64,000 nucleotides of DNA from Bacillus sp. FJAT-52991 (GTDB taxonomy: Bacteria; Bacillota; Bacilli; Bacillales; Domibacillaceae): NCBI RefSeq assembly GCF_037201805.1, contig NZ_CP147404.1, positions 2,380,001-2,444,000 of the forward strand, written 5' to 3'. Shown here piece by piece: positions 60,736-64,000 of the stretch. A program made the position numbers and the translations under genes. Each line of letters opens with the position of its first letter. Position 1 is the stretch's first letter. The notes beneath the pieces were generated by a model that saw nothing but the letters and a program-made list of their open reading frames with translations, made no database searches and was not told where the DNA came from.

Positions 60736-60768
60736 AGAAAAACCCGCCTAATCATCGAAAGCGGGTTG
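60736..60768 (-). terminator. Terminator after yqxA
   Basis: AACCCGC and GCGGGTT pair around a 13-base loop and are followed by TTTTTC-rich sequence on the minus strand, 9 bp from the yqxA stop. Confidence 0.8.
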
Positions 60769-60776
60769 GCGAGTCT

Positions 60777-61064
60777 TTATCCATCGAATATTGTGGTTGT
60801 CACCACGGTCACCGTTTCAGCAATGGATTGACCAAAAGCAGAAAATAGATTGATCGCTCCTTCTTCTTCTAGCTTAGCTTGTTTTTCTGCTAAATCTTGC
60901 TGTGCGACATCTCGATCTATCCAAGTTTGTGGACGATCGACATGGAGAGCCACCTCTCTGTCATTGACTGGCTCTTTTTCCTCGTTATCTTGAAAGATGC
61001 CAATCAACATTCCTAAAAAAAATACGGAAGTCACTAAATAAATTTTTAGCAAAAAGGCTTTCAT
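60777..61064 (-). CDS. yqxA: DUF3679 protein YqxA
   Basis: The 95-residue protein has an N-terminal transmembrane segment (about 4-24) and a charged extracytoplasmic region ending AFGQSIAETVTVVTTTIFDG. Size, place and the FFLGMLIGIFQ membrane segment agree with YqxA (DUF3679), encoded after spoIIP in Bacillus. Function is unknown. It begins 12 bp after the spoIIP stop and so belongs to the gpr-spoIIP-yqxA unit. Confidence 0.82.
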   Translation of the reverse strand: MKAFLLKIYLVTSVFFLGMLIGIFQDNEEKEPVNDREVALHVDRPQTWIDRDVAQQDLAEKQAKLEEEGAINLFSAFGQSIAETVTVVTTTIFDG

Positions 61065-61076
61065 TTTTCTTCCTTT

Positions 61077-62255
61077 CTAATCGGCAGGGCCTTGAACCGC
61101 TTCAGCTTCCCAGTAATATTCCGCAAACACATCGGCAAAAGCATTAGCCGTCCGATTTAATTCTTCATAAGTATTATCCACTCCTCCAAATTCGAGAAGT
61201 AACGCATTTTCGGACAAATCCTGATTGTATTTTCCATTTGTCTTTTTACCTCGTTTTAAAATAACTCCCCTTGAAAGTCCTTTATATTTTTGTTCGATGC
61301 GATTATGCAATTCTGTTGCTAGCTTAACGTTTTTCTCATAATTCGCATGCTCCCCACCGATCACAAAGAATAACTTGGCATAACTTTCTCCGTTGATCGT
61401 TGTTGTCGTTACTTGTTTCCGCTGTGAATCGCGGTGAATATCAATGAAATATTGCAAATCTTGATTATTGGTCTGTGCTGAAGTAACAACCTCACGTGAT
61501 TGTTGATAAGATTGATTGTAGCCTCTTCCTAACTGTTCAAGCTTTGCAACTATATCTGTTTTATCAATCGCTGTTCCAATACCTTTGTGTTCAAGAGCAA
61601 CTTTTATCATTTCGCCTACTTTTGTCACATTCACCGAAGAATGTTGGGCCGAATCTGGAGAAGAAACACCTGCAAGCAACGGTAAATACGACTCTCTTGT
61701 ATGTGTAAAATACATGAACACTCGTTCTTTCCCATTTGTTGTCATTGTTGGTGGCGAACTCAGCTTATCCTTCTTAATGTCTGGAGGATTCTTAGCAAGC
61801 GGTGCATCATTTTGCTTTTCTAACACTTCACCTGACGGCCCAGATTCAATCGGCATATTCAAATAGTTCGTTCCTTCTCCTGCTACTAAAATTTGTCCGT
61901 CATAAATAGAAAACCCCGGTACTTCCCTACTTAAAAAGCTCCTTGGATCTTGGAAACGAACATTGGTAGCATACCTAAAAGCTATTTCGCCTAATGAAGG
62001 TGGTTTCACATTTCTAGGTGCATACGTAGTGAACATTCTATTCTCTAACGTATACAAGTAGTAAAGCGCTTCACCTTTCACATGCTCTGTTGCTTCATTG
62101 ACGGAATGAGAAGAAATTCGATAATTATAAGCTAGAGAGGTCAATAATCCGACAACTGAAAAAAGTGAAAGGAGAGAGATCGTTAACAACATCATACCCT
62201 TTAAGATCGTTGACAAGTTGATAGACAAAATATAATTCGGCTGCGTCCCCTTCAT
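61077..62255 (-). CDS. spoIIP: Stage II sporulation protein P
   Basis: SpoIIP is a membrane-anchored amidase and endopeptidase which, with SpoIID and SpoIIM, degrades septal peptidoglycan during engulfment. The 392-residue protein has an N-terminal transmembrane helix (about 15-36) and a C-terminal catalytic domain (about 175-375) with YFTHTRESYLP, FIDIHRDSQ (metal ligand region) and NALLLEFGGVDNTYEELNR (catalytic Glu). The middle Ser/Pro/Lys-rich part is a linker. It lies 70 bp after gpr. Confidence 0.95.
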   Translation of the reverse strand: MKGTQPNYILSINLSTILKGMMLLTISLLSLFSVVGLLTSLAYNYRISSHSVNEATEHVKGEALYYLYTLENRMFTTYAPRNVKPPSLGEIAFRYATNVRFQDPRSFLSREVPGFSIYDGQILVAGEGTNYLNMPIESGPSGEVLEKQNDAPLAKNPPDIKKDKLSSPPTMTTNGKERVFMYFTHTRESYLPLLAGVSSPDSAQHSSVNVTKVGEMIKVALEHKGIGTAIDKTDIVAKLEQLGRGYNQSYQQSREVVTSAQTNNQDLQYFIDIHRDSQRKQVTTTTINGESYAKLFFVIGGEHANYEKNVKLATELHNRIEQKYKGLSRGVILKRGKKTNGKYNQDLSENALLLEFGGVDNTYEELNRTANAFADVFAEYYWEAEAVQGPAD

Positions 62256-62324
62256 TGCTCCACCCTTTCTACTAAAGTCTTGTACTATACGTATGACAAT
62301 AGAGAAAGAAGCAGAACCAATAGT

Positions 62325-63431
62325 TTACTTCGTGAAAAAGCCGGCATTTTGCTGATCAATCGCTGGATGAAGAGCCGCATTTAAGCTGTTCGCCAAAAGA
62401 TTCGCTGTGTCTTCCATAAATAAATCAATTTCTTTTGGTGTGACCATTAAATTATGACCTAGTGGTGCTAGCACTTCATGAATAAGTTGCCGCTTTTCTT
62501 CTTCTTGCAGCACACCAATCATTCCGAGAAAGGAACGTCGTTTTTCTTCATTCGGAAGGTGCTCATCCGTTAGCTTCTCACGCTTTCCAAACGAAAATCC
62601 CCCTGGAGCCAAAGCGCTTGATGGTCGTTTTCCCTCAGTTATTTCTTTTCCTAAATGCTTCAAAATATAGTCAATCGTATCACTCGTAATCGATACGGCA
62701 TCAACAACCGTCGGCACCCCAATCGCAATCACTGGAATCCCTAACGTTTTCTCACTAATTTCTTTTCGCTTATTCCCTACACCTGCCCCGGGATGTATCC
62801 CACTATCTGATACTTGCACTGTGGCATTTACTCGTTCGATGGAGCGTGAAGCGAGGGCATCTACGACAATGATAAAATCAGGCTTTGACCTTTCCACGAC
62901 CCCAAAAACGATATCGCTTGTCTCAATTCCCGTCATCCCCATTACACCAGGCACGAGAGAACTAACCGGCCGATATCCTTCCTCGACGTTTTCAGGCTGA
63001 AGCTCAAACAAATGCCTCGTCACCATCACAGAGCTACAGACGAGTGGACCAAGAGCATCTGGAGTCACATCGCTGTTACCAAGTCCAACAACTAAGCAAC
63101 TAGCTCCTTCTTGGATCCCCTTCTGTTTTAAAAAATCCGATAACTCAGCGGCTAATACTTTTTCTACTTCATGCTGATGAGTCGTATCATGACTTCGAAT
63201 CCCTTGAGATTCCACCGTCAAATACTGCCCCACTTTTTTCCCTGTTGTTTTCTCCCCTTCTTCATCAATCGTCACATTGGTAATCTTGATACCGTCCACT
63301 TCTCGTTCTTCTGTCCACACACCTGGTAATTCCTCGATTTGACCTTGTCGCTCTTGCGCCATGACCCTTGCTTCAACCGCCAAATCGGTTCGAACCTGGT
63401 AAACATCTAAATTAATTGACTTCTCTTCCAT
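62325..63431 (-). CDS. gpr: Germination protease Gpr
   Basis: Gpr degrades small acid-soluble spore proteins at germination and is made as a zymogen. The N-terminal propeptide (about 1-16, ending [12 protein letters not shown] around the self-cleavage site) is followed by [31 protein letters not shown] and [13 protein letters not shown], all strong family motifs. The ATG at 63431 with GGGAGATCACTTCG upstream gives 368 residues; the longer frame to 63455 runs over the ribosome site. It is expected to be forespore-specific and is divergent from rpsT. Confidence 0.96.
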   Translation of the reverse strand: MEEKSINLDVYQVRTDLAVEARVMAQERQGQIEELPGVWTEEREVDGIKITNVTIDEEGEKTTGKKVGQYLTVESQGIRSHDTTHQHEVEKVLAAELSDFLKQKGIQEGASCLVVGLGNSDVTPDALGPLVCSSVMVTRHLFELQPENVEEGYRPVSSLVPGVMGMTGIETSDIVFGVVERSKPDFIIVVDALASRSIERVNATVQVSDSGIHPGAGVGNKRKEISEKTLGIPVIAIGVPTVVDAVSITSDTIDYILKHLGKEITEGKRPSSALAPGGFSFGKREKLTDEHLPNEEKRRSFLGMIGVLQEEEKRQLIHEVLAPLGHNLMVTPKEIDLFMEDTANLLANSLNAALHPAIDQQNAGFFTK

Positions 63432-63495
63432 CGAAGTGATCTCCCTTCCATTCATGTTATTTTTCAGTTTACCCGACTGTGTAAAAGTTCATTCC

Positions 63496-63524
63496 TTGAC
63501 ACAAAATCCGAATGTAAGTATTGC
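63496..63524 (+). promoter_or_regulatory. Possible promoter of rpsT
   Basis: TTGACA is a perfect -35 and TATTGC stands 17 bases downstream as a moderate -10. A second pair, TTGATA (about 63540) with TAATTG 17 bases on, is an alternative. Confidence 0.4.
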
Positions 63525-63618
63525 AATCTAGCGCCTCGTTTGATAGAATAACTTTTGTTCTTTAATTGTGAAAATCGAGCAATAAATAGAATCTCGATCG
63601 TTTTAGGAGGTGACAGGA

Positions 63619-63873
63619 ATGCCAAATATTAAATCTGCCATCAAACGCGTAAAAACTATTCAAAAACGTACTGAGCAAAACTCTCAAGTGAAATCAGCTA
63701 TGCGTACAGCTGTAAAGAAATTTGAAGTAGCGGTTGCTAACAACGAAGATAACGCGAAAGTACTTTTAACTGAAGCAGTAAGCAGCCTTGATAAAGCAGC
63801 AGCAAAAGGATTAATCCACAAAAACACTGCTAACCGTACAAAAGGCCGTCTTATGAAAAAGCTAAACGCTTAA
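63619..63873 (+). CDS. rpsT: 30S ribosomal protein S20
   Basis: S20 is a primary 16S rRNA-binding protein of the 30S body. The 84 residues form long basic helices, with the family opening [12 protein letters not shown] and end [19 protein letters not shown]. The ATG at 63619 follows TTAGGAGGTGACAG; an ATG-like start at 63610 is too close to that site. It is divergent from gpr, as in B. subtilis. Confidence 0.97.
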   Translation: MPNIKSAIKRVKTIQKRTEQNSQVKSAMRTAVKKFEVAVANNEDNAKVLLTEAVSSLDKAAAKGLIHKNTANRTKGRLMKKLNA

Positions 63874-63875
63874 TA

Positions 63876-64000
63876 GCAAAAAGGGTTCGTCTCAACACTT
63901 ATGAGACGAACCCTTTTCTGCACCGAAAGCGAAGCAACAGGTGCAAAAAAACTAATTTAGAAGGAGATGTCCCAAAAGTTTGCGACGCACACTTTTGGGA
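63876..64000 (-). repeat. Dispersed triple stem-loop repeat, copy 2, with rpsT terminator
   Basis: The end of the window is the inverse of the sequence after ispG (15273-15420). It starts with GGGTTCGTCTCA/TGAGACGAACCC followed by TTTT, which is the rpsT terminator. Then come GCACC/GGTGC and TCCCAAAAGT/ACTTTTGGGA, which ends at the last base of the window. Confidence 0.85.

Overview
The window is an ordinary stretch of a low-GC Gram-positive chromosome from the Bacillaceae. Its gene order closely follows the yqg-yqf-yqe region of Bacillus subtilis (pst, pbpA, sodA, ispG, zur, nfo, cshB, ispH, yqfO, trmK, cccA, sigA, dnaG, glyQS, recO, era, pgpH, phoH, yqfCD, floA, yqeY, rpsU, hrcA-grpE-dnaK-dnaJ, hemW, lepA, spoIIP, gpr, rpsT). 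Sporulation genes (spoIIP, gpr, yqfC, yqfD), strong Shine-Dalgarno sequences, frequent TTG and GTG starts, a CIRCE operator and a T-box all fit an endospore former. I saw no rRNA, tRNA, CRISPR array, prophage or intact transposon.

Layout. 1-2309: the edge of a GH57 gene and a DUF4912 gene on the minus strand, then two small membrane-anchored proteins on the plus strand. 2368-10553: a pstSCAB phosphate operon behind a clear Pho box, then pbpA, an MFS gene and sodA. 10815-18650: a Na/Pi cotransporter, yqgB, an orphan structured element, yqfZ, ispG, yqfX, yqfW and a znuC-znuB-zur zinc operon with a Zur-box-like site. 18767-27501: yqfU, yqfT, nfo, cshB, yqfQ, ispH, yqfO, trmK, cccA and one unrecognised membrane gene. 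27650-36919: sigA, dnaG, ppsR, ccpN, glyQS with a glycine T-box, recO. 36944-47560: yqzL, era, cdd, dgkA, ybeY, pgpH, phoH, yqfD, yqfC, a yqfB-position gene, floA, yqeZ, yqeY. 47580-63873: rpsU, deoC, mtaB, rsmE, prmA, the hrcA-grpE-dnaK-dnaJ heat-shock operon, hemW, lepA, yqxA, spoIIP, gpr and divergent rpsT.

Themes. The genes cover phosphate and zinc uptake, isoprenoid synthesis (ispG, ispH), replication and transcription core (dnaG, sigA), translation and its modification (glyQS, rpsU, rpsT, prmA, rsmE, mtaB, trmK, lepA, era, ybeY), protein folding, and sporulation or germination. Most genes lie on the minus strand in tightly packed, often overlapping units.

The least explained DNA is non-coding: a 153-bp tandem array at 59999-60609 belonging to a dispersed stem-loop family (also at 24140-24445 and 47034), a triple stem-loop repeat after ispG and again after rpsT, an IS200/IS605-like structured element at 13530-13732, a hairpin that is both terminator and Shine-Dalgarno sequence before yqfC, and a likely AUU start codon. 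I found no convincing new multi-gene system. Family assignments rest on recognised motifs and gene order, not on searches.
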